Shown: positions 6,803-13,662, counted from the stretch's first letter. The stretch: DNA of 24,402 bases from an uncultured Collinsella sp. (GCA_905197585.1 CAJJZO010000004.1:1-24402); one strand, 5' to 3'. A program made the numbers and translations. The notes: a model not told the origin generated them from the letters alone.

Positions 6803-8878
6803 ATGAGATTCTCGATTATTAGCGAGATCCCTGGCAGGACCCGTCTTCAATTGGCGGGTCCTGTGCCAGAGAGCGATCTCGACGCACTTCTTAAGCTCAG
6901 CGGCGATATCGACGGCGTGCACAAGGTGCGCGTGTATGGCCGCATTGGCCAGATGGCGCTGGAGTACGACGAGCCGCGCCGCGCAAGCGTGCTCGACGCC
7001 CTGGGCGCACTCGATGCTCAAGCTATCGCCGATGCCAAGTCGGGTTACGTGATGCAACTCGAGCCGCGCAAGCACAAACTCGTTATGGACCTGGCGACAC
7101 TCGTCGGCGCCCACTACGCGCGCCGCTGGTTCTTGCCGACGCCTCTGCGTGCGGTGTTTGTCGTGGCCGGTTACATGGCATTTTTGCGCGCTGCCCTTCA
7201 TGAGCTGGCGCAGCCGCGCCTGACCGTTCCTGTGCTCGACGCTTCGGCCATCGGCATTTCGTTCGTCAAGCGTGATGTCGACACCGCGGGCCAGACGATG
7301 TTCCTGCTCAACGTGGGCGAGCTGCTCGAGGACTACACCCGCGCCATGAGCGAAAACGAGCTCATCAATTCTCTGCTCGATGTGCCCGACAAGGCGCAAA
7401 AGGTTGTCGGCGACACCGAGGTGAGCGTTGCCGCGACCGAGCTTGAGCCCGGCGATCTGGTCGCCGTGCGCACTGGCATGTCCATTTGCATCGACGGCGT
7501 TGTCGAGCAGGGAAGCGCCATGGTCAACCAGGCGACCCTGACCGGCGAGCCGCAGGCCGTCGAGCGCAGCGTGGGCGATGACGTGTTCGCCGGCACCGTC
7601 GTGGAAGACGGCAGCATCTTGGTGCGCGTGCGCGCCAACACGGCGCAGACCAAGCTGCGCTCGATCGTCTCGCTCGTGCAGACGGCCGACTCGCTCAAGT
7701 CCGAGGGCCAGTCGCATATGGAGGACCTCGCCAACAAGATCGTCCCGTGGAACTTCCTGCTCGCGGGCCTTGTCGCTCTCACCACGCGCAGCCTCATCAA
7801 GACCTCGGCGGCGTTGATGGTCGACTACTCGTGCGCACTCAAGCTCACGGGTTCCGTTGCCGTCATGACCGCCATGAGCGATGCCGCCAAGATGGGCGTG
7901 ATGGTCAAGGGCGCCAAGTATTTTGAGTCGTTTGCCAAGGCCGACACCATCGTTTTTGATAAGACCGGCACGCTGACCGAGGCTCAGCCGCGCCTGGCTT
8001 GCGTGCTCACCACCGATGGCTGGAGCGAGGACGAGATCCTGCGCCTTTCCGCTTGCTTGGAGGAGCATTTCCCGCATCCGGTGGCGCGTGCCGTGGTCAA
8101 CGCTGCTCGCGAGCGTGGGCTCGAGCACCGCGAGCGTCACGCTGCTGTCGAGTATATTGTGGCGCACGGCATCGCTTCGTCCATCGAGGGACGTCGCGCC
8201 ATCATCGGCTCGGCACACTTTGTGTTTGAGGACGAGAGCGCGCAGCTCGAGTCCGACATTAAGGAGCAAATTGAGTCCCAGATGCAGGGCCTGTCGTCGC
8301 TGTACCTGGCGGTCGACGGCACGGTCGTCGGTGTGCTCGGTATCGAGGACCCGCTTAAGCCCGGGGTCCGCGAGGCCATCGCCGACTTGCACGCGTTGGG
8401 CGTTAAGCACGTGGTCATGCTCACGGGCGACTCGGAGCGCACGGCCGAGCGCATTGCGCGCGAGGCGGGTGTCGACGAGTTTAAGGCCGAGCTGCTGCCC
8501 GAGGACAAGTACGCCTATGTGGAGCGGATTAAGCGCGAGGGGCGCCACGTTGCCATGGTGGGCGACGGCGTCAACGATTCGCCGGCGCTCGGTTTGGCCG
8601 ACGTGGGGCTGGCCATGGGCGGCGGAAGCGACATCGCCAAGGAGGTCGCCGATATCATCCTGACCGATACGGATCTGGCCGCAATCGTGCGCCTGCGCCG
8701 CATGAGCCAAGGCCTCGTTGATCGTCTGATGAGCTCCTATTCTAAGGTGATGCTCACCAACTCAGCGCTGTTGGCATTGGGTATTACCGGCATGATCACT
8801 CCGCAGACGTCGTCACTGCTGCACAACGGCTCAACGATCGCCTACAGCCTGGGCAACGCAAAGGCGTACCTGCGTTAG
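6803..8878 (+). CDS. Heavy-metal (P1B-like) P-type ATPase lacking the CPC motif
   Basis: A 691-residue ion-transporting ATPase. It shows the actuator TGE at 247-249, phosphorylation site DKTGTLT with D386, the P1B-specific HP at H425-P426, and hinge GDGVNDSP at 587-594. The C-terminal HNGST motif near residue 676 is typical of metal ATPases. The transmembrane metal motif reads DYSCALKL with a single Cys344 instead of CPC/SPC. The ~80-residue N-terminus has a GRTRLQL strand like a ferredoxin-fold domain but no CxxC. The substrate is therefore not Cu or Zn by the simple rules; Mn or Fe export as in CtpC-like pumps is possible but inferred. The ribosome site is weak and the gene is probably coupled to the DUF6110 gene. 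An intrinsic terminator follows directly. Confidence 0.92.
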   Translation: MRFSIISEIPGRTRLQLAGPVPESDLDALLKLSGDIDGVHKVRVYGRIGQMALEYDEPRRASVLDALGALDAQAIADAKSGYVMQLEPRKHKLVMDLATLVGAHYARRWFLPTPLRAVFVVAGYMAFLRAALHELAQPRLTVPVLDASAIGISFVKRDVDTAGQTMFLLNVGELLEDYTRAMSENELINSLLDVPDKAQKVVGDTEVSVAATELEPGDLVAVRTGMSICIDGVVEQGSAMVNQATLTGEPQAVERSVGDDVFAGTVVEDGSILVRVRANTAQTKLRSIVSLVQTADSLKSEGQSHMEDLANKIVPWNFLLAGLVALTTRSLIKTSAALMVDYSCALKLTGSVAVMTAMSDAAKMGVMVKGAKYFESFAKADTIVFDKTGTLTEAQPRLACVLTTDGWSEDEILRLSACLEEHFPHPVARAVVNAARERGLEHRERHAAVEYIVAHGIASSIEGRRAIIGSAHFVFEDESAQLESDIKEQIESQMQGLSSLYLAVDGTVVGVLGIEDPLKPGVREAIADLHALGVKHVVMLTGDSERTAERIAREAGVDEFKAELLPEDKYAYVERIKREGRHVAMVGDGVNDSPALGLADVGLAMGGGSDIAKEVADIILTDTDLAAIVRLRRMSQGLVDRLMSSYSKVMLTNSALLALGITGMITPQTSSLLHNGSTIAYSLGNAKAYLR

Positions 8879-8902
8879 CAGACGTGTTCGCCCACGTTAT
8901 CT

Positions 8903-8948
8903 GGCCTGCGCCCAGACGGCATCGGTGTCGTCCGGGCGCAGGCCTTTT
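8903..8948 (+). terminator. Intrinsic terminator after the metal ATPase
   Basis: A perfect 11-bp stem, GGCCTGCGCCC (8903-8913) with GGGCGCAGGCC (8934-8944), encloses a 20-nt loop and is followed by TTTT. It closes the DUF6110-ATPase operon and insulates the toxin-antitoxin promoter immediately downstream. Confidence 0.88.
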
Positions 8949-8952
8949 GCGT

Positions 8953-9001
8953 TTGAACATTTGCTAGCTTCTCTATATAGTGTTGCTAGCAAGGCTAGCA
9001 A
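8953..9001 (+). promoter_or_regulatory. Sigma-70 promoter with autoregulatory TTGCTAGC operators (toxin-antitoxin)
   Basis: TTGAAC (8953-8958), a 17-bp spacer and TATAGT (8976-8981) form a good promoter. One half-site, TTGCTAGC (8961-8968), lies in the spacer. A full palindrome, TTGCTAGC-aag-GCTAGCAA (8983-9001), covers the transcription start. The half-sites are 22 bp apart. Binding of a ribbon-helix-helix antitoxin here would block RNA polymerase, the standard conditional-repression design. The expected start near 8988 rules out the in-frame GTG at 8980 as initiator. Confidence 0.8.
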
Positions 9002-9021
9002 TTGAAGGGAGCGGGATCGAC

Positions 9022-9375
9022 GTGGGTGCTGTTAGCAGCATGGCGCAGGTGAATGTTCGCGTAGATCGCTCGGTTAAAGAGCGCGCCGAGGAGGCACTGC
9101 GGCTTTCGGGCGGGTCACTGCCCGAGCTCATCAAAAAGGTGGTGGCCAAGGTCGCGCAGGGTGGCGGGCAGTGCGAGGAAGTGCTTGCGGCCGTCGACGA
9201 CCGGCAGCAGACCGTCGCGCCCGATACGCCGTTCGCCGAATCATGGGCAGCGGCAGACCGGCTTTATGCAGATTTGGGCATCGCTGCGTCGCCCGTATCC
9301 GACGATCGCGGTTGGGACACAATCTATTCCGAAGCCATGGACGAGCGCTATCGCCAAAAGGGGATGATCCAGTGA
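9022..9375 (+). CDS. RelB/DinJ-like ribbon-helix-helix antitoxin
   Basis: A 117-residue protein if started at GTG 9022 (AAGGGAG 10 nt upstream), or 111 residues from ATG 9040, which has no clear ribosome site. Residues 8-45 (AQVNVRVDRSVKERAEEALRLSGGSLPELIKKVVAKVAQ) have the beta-strand plus two-helix pattern of a RelB/DinJ-type ribbon-helix-helix DNA-binding domain. The C-terminal half is acidic and probably wraps the toxin. The stop overlaps the next gene's GTG start (GTGA), implying translational coupling with the antitoxin made first. It is preceded by a palindromic operator. The length is above the ~85-90 residues usual for DinJ. Confidence 0.82.
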   Translation: MGAVSSMAQVNVRVDRSVKERAEEALRLSGGSLPELIKKVVAKVAQGGGQCEEVLAAVDDRQQTVAPDTPFAESWAAADRLYADLGIAASPVSDDRGWDTIYSEAMDERYRQKGMIQ

Positions 9376-9887
9376 GTGGGGCTCCCCTCAAAATAATGGT
9401 GGACGCCAACGTATGGGTTGATTCGTTTTGCGTCGACCATGCCGAGTCGCTTGCCGCGCGTGCGTTTATTGGGCGGGCGACGGAGACGGGGGCGTTGCTG
9501 TTCTTCCCGGTGCATATCGCTAAGGACGTGCTGTACGTTGTCCAACACGAGCTGAAGCGTAGCGTTCTTGCCAGCGGGGGAGCGCTCGACGAGGCATCTG
9601 CACGTGCAATTGGCAATGCAGCGTTGGCGTTTGTTCGGAACATGACCGAAAACGCCACGGCCGTGGGTGCAGATGCGTCGGACCTTTGGCTGGCCGACAA
9701 ATACTTAGCGCTCCATCGCGATTACGAGGACAACTTGGTGCTCGCCGCGTGCAAGCGCGCACAGGTCGATTACTTGGTGACCAACGATCGCAAGCTGCTC
9801 GAACATGCCGATCTTGCAGCAAAGACCCCGCGCCAAATGATGCCGATTCTGGCTTTGGCCGAACGTGGTGGCGCGGCTATCGGTTGA
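9372..9887 (+). CDS. PIN-domain ribonuclease toxin (VapC-like)
   Basis: A 171-residue protein starting at GTG 9372, overlapping the antitoxin stop by 4 nt, with an AGGGG ribosome site within the upstream gene; ATG 9396 is a second possible start. It carries the PIN-fold signature: D11 in IMVDANVW, a central acidic residue near 73-74, D120 in the HRDYEDNLVLAACKRA segment, and D139 in LVTNDRKLL. PIN toxins such as VapC are metal-dependent RNases that cut specific tRNAs or other RNAs. The target here cannot be predicted. Pairing of a PIN toxin with a RelB/DinJ-type antitoxin differs from the textbook VapBC pair (AbrB-, Phd- or RHH-type VapB) but such hybrids exist. Confidence 0.85.
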   Translation: MSGAPLKIMVDANVWVDSFCVDHAESLAARAFIGRATETGALLFFPVHIAKDVLYVVQHELKRSVLASGGALDEASARAIGNAALAFVRNMTENATAVGADASDLWLADKYLALHRDYEDNLVLAACKRAQVDYLVTNDRKLLEHADLAAKTPRQMMPILALAERGGAAIG

Positions 9888-9899
9888 CGCGAACTGTTT

Positions 9900-9936
9900 G
9901 CGGGCCTCTTGGACGACGATGCGCCAAGGGGCCCGC
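9900..9936. terminator. Stem-loop between convergent toxin and minus-strand gene
   Basis: A 13-bp stem, GCGGGCCTCTTGG (9900-9912) with CCAAGGGGCCCGC (9924-9936), has one G-T wobble and an 11-nt loop. It sits between convergent genes ending at 9887 and 9946. The U-tract is poor on both strands, so it may be a bidirectional but inefficient terminator. Confidence 0.55.
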
Positions 9937-9945
9937 GTCTGCTAT

Positions 9946-10380
9946 TTACAAAAGCGCGGCCTTAATGGCGGGACTTTCTGCGAGCTGTTTGGCTGCCTTT
10001 TCGTCGGAATCGTTTAGTGCTGCCAGACTGCGGTAGACCCACTCGTTGACCTGGGTGTTCTTGACGCCTGCGGCCTGCATAAGGGCGCCTACCTCGCGGA
10101 TTGCTGCGAACAGATCGGCCTTGGGGCCCGCGAGCTCGACCTCGATGCCTTGGTAGGCGGTCACGCCGCGGTTCTCACTCACGTGGTCGATAAAGCCCTC
10201 GACGGTTTCAAGCTGCTGGGCGAGAGCTGCATCATCGTCAGCGTCCAGCGCGACGAGTGCGTTTGATACCGTGAGAGCGGGATGTCCGCAGGGGACAAAG
10301 CCTTCGATGACATCCATAGCTTCGGTAATGGTTGAGCCCAGGCCTGCGAGGGCATTGACGAGTTGCTGCTTGGTATCCAT
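9946..10380 (-). CDS. Conserved-looking protein of unknown function
   Basis: A 144-residue, acidic, mostly helical, alanine-rich protein with no signal peptide or membrane segment. I do not recognise a family. One CGHP (about residues 31-34) is the only Cys-containing motif. The start ATG at 10380 has AAAGGA 6 nt upstream, and codon use matches neighbouring genes, so it is very likely real. A possible minus-strand -10, TATATT, lies at 10417-10422, with TTTTGC 16 bp further upstream as a weak -35. It is a monocistronic unit between the toxin gene and ssrA. No partner gene suggests a role. Confidence 0.8.
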   Translation of the reverse strand: MDTKQQLVNALAGLGSTITEAMDVIEGFVPCGHPALTVSNALVALDADDDAALAQQLETVEGFIDHVSENRGVTAYQGIEVELAGPKADLFAAIREVGALMQAAGVKNTQVNEWVYRSLAALNDSDEKAAKQLAESPAIKAALL

Positions 10381-10617
10381 AACGGTCCTTTCGACGGGTC
10401 AATTTTGCTTGGCGAAAATATACGTGACGCAATCGGTAGCAAAAGTGCGAAGTGCGGCGCACATTGGGGTCTTCACAGCTCGTGCATAGAACAGCTGTCC
10501 GCTTTCAGAACGTGGTAAGATAACACTCCACAAGCGGGGCTCGCCCCGCATGTTCCTTGAAAAGTCGACGGGTGTTGGGTGCTCGTGCCCAATGCCATCC
10601 AGACTTTCCCGACATTC
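10381..10617. promoter_or_regulatory. Intergenic region with divergent promoters for the minus-strand gene and ssrA
   Basis: A 237-bp stretch without a believable gene. It holds the minus promoter candidate at 10417-10422 and, for ssrA, a possible -10 TAAGAT at 10516-10521 with no good -35. Two hairpins follow: GCGGGG-ctcg-CCCCGC near 10533-10548 and TTGGG..CCCAA near 10576-10593. They may belong to the precursor leader removed by RNase P to give the tmRNA 5' end at 10618. The promoter assignments are weak. Confidence 0.35.
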
Positions 10618-10981
10618 GGGGGCGACTGGTTTCGACACGATAGCTCTGAGAGAGGAAGCAAGCCGAGGTCTCCTCGCCTCGCTAAACAGGGGTACCGTCA
10701 AATTGAATTGACAACAACTCTTCTTTTGAGCCTATGGCTCTCGCTGCTTAGTTTATAGCGGCGCGTCAACCCGGTGATTTCCCCGACACCGGCGCGACGT
10801 CATGTTAGGGGAATGCTCCCGCGCACGTAATCGGTATGGCGCGGGCTAAGACCGAACCGGTTAGGACGCCGCGAGCGTGTCGCTGCGCGCAAAGCGTCCG
10901 AGACTAAACCAGCGACTGAGCTTGGAGATGCCAATCAGGGGGCTTTCGTGGACCGGAGTTCGATTCTCCGCGCCTCCACCA
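10618..10981 (+). ncRNA. ssrA: tmRNA (trans-translation RNA)
   Basis: A 364-nt transfer-messenger RNA that rescues stalled ribosomes with SmpB. The tRNA-like domain is complete: the 5' strand GGGGGCG (10618-10624) pairs with CGCCTCC (10971-10977), one G-U pair included. The conserved GACTGGTTTCGACA block follows it, and the T-arm CGGAG-TTCGATT-CTCCG and an encoded CCA (10979-10981) close the 3' end. The tag reading frame ends at TAG 10749 with the usual ALAA. Reading back to the first in-frame block gives DNNSSFEPMALAA (13 residues, codons 10710-10748), with GAC as the probable resume codon because an in-frame TGA lies two codons before it. Pseudoknot segments lie between. A strong terminator follows. 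Confidence 0.95.
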
Positions 10982-10990
10982 TAAGCAACA

Positions 10991-11025
10991 GGCAGGTAGA
11001 TATTCGTATCTACCTGCCTTTTTAT
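10991..11025 (+). terminator. Strong intrinsic terminator of ssrA
   Basis: A perfect 12-bp stem, GGCAGGTAGATA / TATCTACCTGCC (10991-11002, 11007-11018), is capped by the very stable TTCG tetraloop and followed by TTTTTATTT. It lies 9 nt after the tmRNA CCA. Confidence 0.95.
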
Positions 11026-11036
11026 TTCTAGTCCGC

Positions 11037-11084
11037 ACCGCGGAGAATCGAACTCTGCGCAGGGCGCGGGCGTAAAGAAAACGC
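11037..11084. repeat. 48-bp direct repeat, copy A, with inverted tmRNA T-arm
   Basis: This copy is identical at 46 of 48 positions to copy B (11250-11297). Its part 11039-11055 is the exact reverse complement of 17 bp of the tmRNA 3' end (10956-10972), i.e. the T-arm and start of the acceptor strand. Downstream it flows into a hairpin, CGCGGGC..GCCCGCG (11065-11104), enclosing AAACGC-gtaa-GCGTTT. It could be a remnant of past integration or excision at ssrA, or a family of tRNA-end-derived repeats. Confidence 0.75.
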
Positions 11085-11249
11085 GTAAGCGTTTTTAGCC
11101 CGCGGGCGAGGGCGGCGGCAGCCGACCGAAGCCGGTGCGGATTTGCGAAGCAAATACGCAGATTCTCCGCGCAAACTATCAGCTCAATTTGGATGCGATG
11201 TTTATCGAATCTCAGCCGGCCATGCGCCGCATCAACGGATCCCCCCCGT
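11085..11249. other. Gene-free spacer between the two 48-bp repeats
   Basis: It contains the right arm of the hairpin begun in repeat A, a second hairpin ATTTGC-gaa-GCAAAT (11141-11155), and GATTCTCCGCGC (11161-11172), a third fragment of the tmRNA 3' end, this time in direct orientation. No start/ribosome-site combination supports a gene. The long antisense reading frame here ends in the RGESNSGP-type peptide that is a known artefact of T-arm sequence. Confidence 0.5.
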
Positions 11250-11297
11250 ACCGCGGAGAATCGAACTCTGTGCAGGGCGCGAGCGTAAAGAAAACGC
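11250..11297. repeat. 48-bp direct repeat, copy B, with inverted tmRNA T-arm
   Basis: The second copy starts 213 bp after copy A and differs at two positions, both transitions. It carries the same 17-bp inverted T-arm match (11252-11268). It ends 14 bp before the 62-bp tandem array, so the two repeat types are physically joined. Confidence 0.75.
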
Positions 11298-11310
11298 CTC
11301 AGTGACGCAG

Positions 11311-11590
11311 AGTGGGACGCGCTTTCCCAATGGCGGCCCAGGCGGAAAGCACGTCCCGGAATCCGCATTCAGACTGGGACGTAGTTTCCGGATGGCGCCT
11401 CAAGCGGAAACTGCGACCCGGAATCGAGCCGTAGAGTGGGATATGCTTTCCCAATGGCAGCTCAAGCGGAAAATACATCCCGGAATCCTCGTTCGGAATG
11501 GGATGCAGTTTCCAAATGAATGGCTAGCGGAAAATCCGTCCCGGAATCCCGCCTCAAACTGGGGCACACTTTCCGCTTCACCTGCCGCCT
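11311..11590. repeat. Tandem array of ~62-bp hairpin-forming units (4.5 copies)
   Basis: Units are 11311-11372, 11373-11434, 11435-11496 and 11497-11557 (62, 62, 62 and 61 bp), plus a partial unit from 11558. Each begins with a TGGGA-type block and a TTTCC, then an ATGGC-type loop, then GCGGAAA, a CCC and GGAATC. TTTCC and GGAAA with their flanks form a 14-bp imperfect stem in every unit. Units 1 and 2 differ by compensatory changes in the stem (GCTTTCC/GGAAAGC versus AGTTTCC/GGAAACT), so pairing rather than primary sequence is retained. The array ends ~70 bp before the lipase gene's ribosome site. Confidence 0.85.
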
Positions 11591-11661
11591 CGAAAAACCT
11601 GCGCGCTCGCCATCCCAAAACTGGGTAGAAGAAGGCCAAAACGCAATCGCAGGAGGTCAAC

Positions 11662-12540
11662 ATGACTGCAGAAGATAAGGCAAAGAACGCCGGCAAGGTC
11701 GCGCTCGTTTTGGAGGGCGGCAGCTTCCGCGGGCAATTTACCGCAGGCGTGCTCGACGTTTTCATGGAGGCCGGCGTCGAGATTCCGGCGGTATATGGCG
11801 TATCGGCCGGCGCCCTCAACGGCGTGAACTACAAGTCGCACCAGATCGGCCGTGCCAACCGCATTAACCTGGCTTTCTGCAACGACAACCGTTTCATGGG
11901 CGCCGCATCGTTTGCGTCTACGGGCTCCATCGTGGGTTACGACTTTATCTTCAACGATGTCCAGGACCGCCTGGATCCCTTTGACAACGAGGTATTCGAC
12001 GCGAGCCCCATCGAGATGTACGCCGTCGCGACGGACATGCTCTTTGGAACCGCTGCATACCTGCCGGTCAAAAGCGCCGTGCTCGACCTCGATGCCGTGC
12101 GCGCCTCGACGTCGCTGCCGCTGGTGACGCCGCCGGTCGAGATCGACGGGCACAAATACGTCGACGGCGGCGTAGCCGATTCGGTCCCCATCGAGCACGT
12201 GCTGGAGGAGGCGGGCTTCGATCGCGCGGTTGTCATTGTCACGCAGGACCGTTCGTACGAGAAAAAGCCCTACGAGTTTATGCCTGCCGCACGCGCCCGC
12301 TATGCCGACTATCCCTACCTGCTCGAGGCTATCGAGACGCGCCACGACCGCTATAACATCCAGCGCATGCACCTGTGGAAGTATGAGCGCGAGGGACGCG
12401 CGCTGGTCGTTGCTCCGCAAAAGCCGGTCGAGGTCGGTCACGTCGAGCACAATCCGGCAAAGCTTCTCGACCTGTATATTCAGGGTCGTCAGGAGGCAAA
12501 GCGTCTACTGAGTGATATCGAGGCATTTGTCGAGCGCTAG
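11662..12540 (+). CDS. Patatin-like phospholipase
   Basis: A 292-residue serine lipid acyl hydrolase of the patatin/YjjU-RssA type. The oxyanion loop GGSFRG is at about residues 18-23, the nucleophile elbow GVSAG has Ser48, and the catalytic aspartate D168 lies in YVDGGVADS, giving the Ser-Asp dyad. The C-terminal third (about 200-290), with RARYADYPYLLEAIETRHDRYN, matches the extension seen in YjjU-type proteins. ATG 11662 has a near-ideal AGGAGG 5 nt upstream. There is no signal peptide, so it is probably cytoplasmic and may act on membrane lipids. It is monocistronic: the repeat array precedes it and the rplM promoter begins about 60 bp after its stop. Confidence 0.92.
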   Translation: MTAEDKAKNAGKVALVLEGGSFRGQFTAGVLDVFMEAGVEIPAVYGVSAGALNGVNYKSHQIGRANRINLAFCNDNRFMGAASFASTGSIVGYDFIFNDVQDRLDPFDNEVFDASPIEMYAVATDMLFGTAAYLPVKSAVLDLDAVRASTSLPLVTPPVEIDGHKYVDGGVADSVPIEHVLEEAGFDRAVVIVTQDRSYEKKPYEFMPAARARYADYPYLLEAIETRHDRYNIQRMHLWKYEREGRALVVAPQKPVEVGHVEHNPAKLLDLYIQGRQEAKRLLSDIEAFVER

Positions 12541-12603
12541 CGTCGCGACATCATGACCGATGAACGACATGTGCAGAAAGTCTGGTCAGAGCCAAAATAC
12601 CTG

Positions 12604-12631
12604 TTGACTCGGGCGACGAGCGGGGTAATAT
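12604..12631 (+). promoter_or_regulatory. Promoter of rplM-rpsI
   Basis: TTGACT (12604-12609), a 16-bp spacer and TAATAT (12626-12631) give a strong sigma-70 promoter. Transcription should begin near 12638, exactly at the base of the leader hairpin, leaving a leader of about 60 nt. Confidence 0.8.
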
Positions 12632-12637
12632 GGACGG

Positions 12638-12692
12638 GTTACTTGCAGAGCCCCGTGAATCTCTGTAACAACACGTACTGTACATGGAGGAG
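12638..12692 (+). promoter_or_regulatory. rplM leader hairpin, possible L13 autoregulatory element
   Basis: GTTA-cttg-CAGAG (12638-12650) pairs with CTCTG-TAAC (12661-12669) around a 10-nt loop. A small palindrome, GTACTGTAC (12675-12683), then abuts the GGAGGAG ribosome site (12686-12692). Ribosomal protein leaders for L13 are known in Firmicutes; whether this one is the same class is not established. Confidence 0.45.
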
Positions 12693-12697
12693 TCTAA

Positions 12698-13141
12698 GTG
12701 ATTTCGAAATCGACTCACTACGCCAAGCAGGGCGAGGTCCAGCGCAACTGGGTTCTCGTCGACGCCGATGGTGCTGTCCTGGGCCGTCTTGCCACCCAGA
12801 TCGCAATGATCCTGCGCGGTAAGAACAAGCCCCAGTTCACGCCCAACAGCGACTGCGGCGACTTCGTTGTCGTCATCAACGCCGATAAGGTCCAGCTTAC
12901 CGGTAACAAGGCCGACACGAAGACCTATTATCGCCACAGCGGCTACAACGGCGGCCTCAAGGCTGAGAGCTTCCGCCAGGCTATGGAGAAGCACCCGGAG
13001 AAGGTCATCGAGCGCGCCGTTCGCGGTATGCTGCCCAAGACCACCCTCGGCCGTGCCCAGATGACCAAGCTTAAGGTCTACGCTGGTGCCGAGCATCCGC
13101 ACACTGCCCAGAACCCCACGAAGATTGAGCTGGAGGCTTAA
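12698..13141 (+). CDS. rplM: 50S ribosomal protein L13
   Basis: A 147-residue protein with the L13 hallmarks [19 protein letters not shown] near the N-terminus, RHSGYNGG (about 83-91), the [13 protein letters not shown] block (about 107-119) and [13 protein letters not shown] near the end. It is an early-assembling large-subunit protein. The start is GTG 12698, 5 nt after GGAGGAG; no better ATG lies nearby. It is the first gene of a two-gene transcript with rpsI, 2 nt away, the near-universal bacterial arrangement. Confidence 0.98.
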   Translation: MISKSTHYAKQGEVQRNWVLVDADGAVLGRLATQIAMILRGKNKPQFTPNSDCGDFVVVINADKVQLTGNKADTKTYYRHSGYNGGLKAESFRQAMEKHPEKVIERAVRGMLPKTTLGRAQMTKLKVYAGAEHPHTAQNPTKIELEA

Positions 13142-13143
13142 AG

Positions 13144-13539
13144 ATGGCTGAGAACACCGTTGTCTACCAGGGTACCGGCCGTCGTAAGAACGCCGTCGCC
13201 CGCGTCCGTCTCGTCCCCGGCACCGGCAAGGTGACCATCAACAAGCGTGACGCCGAGCAGTATTTCGGCCGTCATCAGCTCGTTGAGAACGCCCTTGCTC
13301 CCTTCAAGGTGACCGACACCGCCGGTCAGTTCGACGTTATCGCTCTGTGCGATGGCGGCGGCATTTCCGGTCAGTCCGGCGCTCTGCGCCTGGGCATCGC
13401 TCGCGCTCTTCTGAACGCTGGCGACTACCGTGCTGACCTCAAGAAGGCCGGTTTCCTTACGCGCGATGCTCGCGTGGTCGAGCGCAAGAAGTACGGTCTC
13501 AAGAAGGCCCGCCGCGCTCCCCAGTTCTCCAAGCGCTAA
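13144..13539 (+). CDS. rpsI: 30S ribosomal protein S9
   Basis: A 131-residue protein with [32 protein letters not shown] at the N-terminus, [27 protein letters not shown] in the middle, and the canonical C-terminal tail [12 protein letters not shown] that reaches the ribosomal P site. The start codon is 2 nt after the rplM stop; the ribosome site CTGGAGG lies inside the end of rplM. An intrinsic terminator follows 31 nt after the stop. Confidence 0.98.
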   Translation: MAENTVVYQGTGRRKNAVARVRLVPGTGKVTINKRDAEQYFGRHQLVENALAPFKVTDTAGQFDVIALCDGGGISGQSGALRLGIARALLNAGDYRADLKKAGFLTRDARVVERKKYGLKKARRAPQFSKR

Positions 13540-13570
13540 GGTTTTATCTCCTTTCGAGATACAATGTACA

Positions 13571-13613
13571 AGCGGGGCCTGCCGATTCCTCGGCGGGTCC
13601 CGCTTTTCTTTTT
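13571..13613 (+). terminator. Intrinsic terminator of rplM-rpsI
   Basis: A 15-bp stem (13571-13585 with 13590-13604) includes wobble pairs and has a TTCC loop. It is followed by TTTCTTTTT. Confidence 0.92.
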
Positions 13614-13662
13614 CGACTAGGGTGGGCGGTTGCATATCGCCTGCTAGGGAAGGAGCGATCCT

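Noticed and set aside
6479..8710. 743-codon antisense frame across the metal ATPase
   Set aside because: Exact shadow of the third-position GC bias; the sense strand carries all P-type ATPase motifs.
8980..9021. GTG 8980 as antitoxin start
   Set aside because: It lies within the -10 region, upstream of the predicted transcription start.
10904..11368. Minus-strand frame with the peptide RGESNSGP
   Set aside because: Known false-gene signature produced by antisense T-arm sequence; it overlaps tmRNA and repeats and has no ribosome site.
11311..11590. CRISPR array
   Set aside because: Units are contiguous with no unique spacers of constant length, each is a long inverted repeat, and no cas genes are nearby.
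11143..11628. Plus-strand 161-codon frame through the repeat array
   Set aside because: It encodes an imperfect repetition of the 62-bp units, which are not a multiple of three and change frame between copies; it is explained by the repeats.
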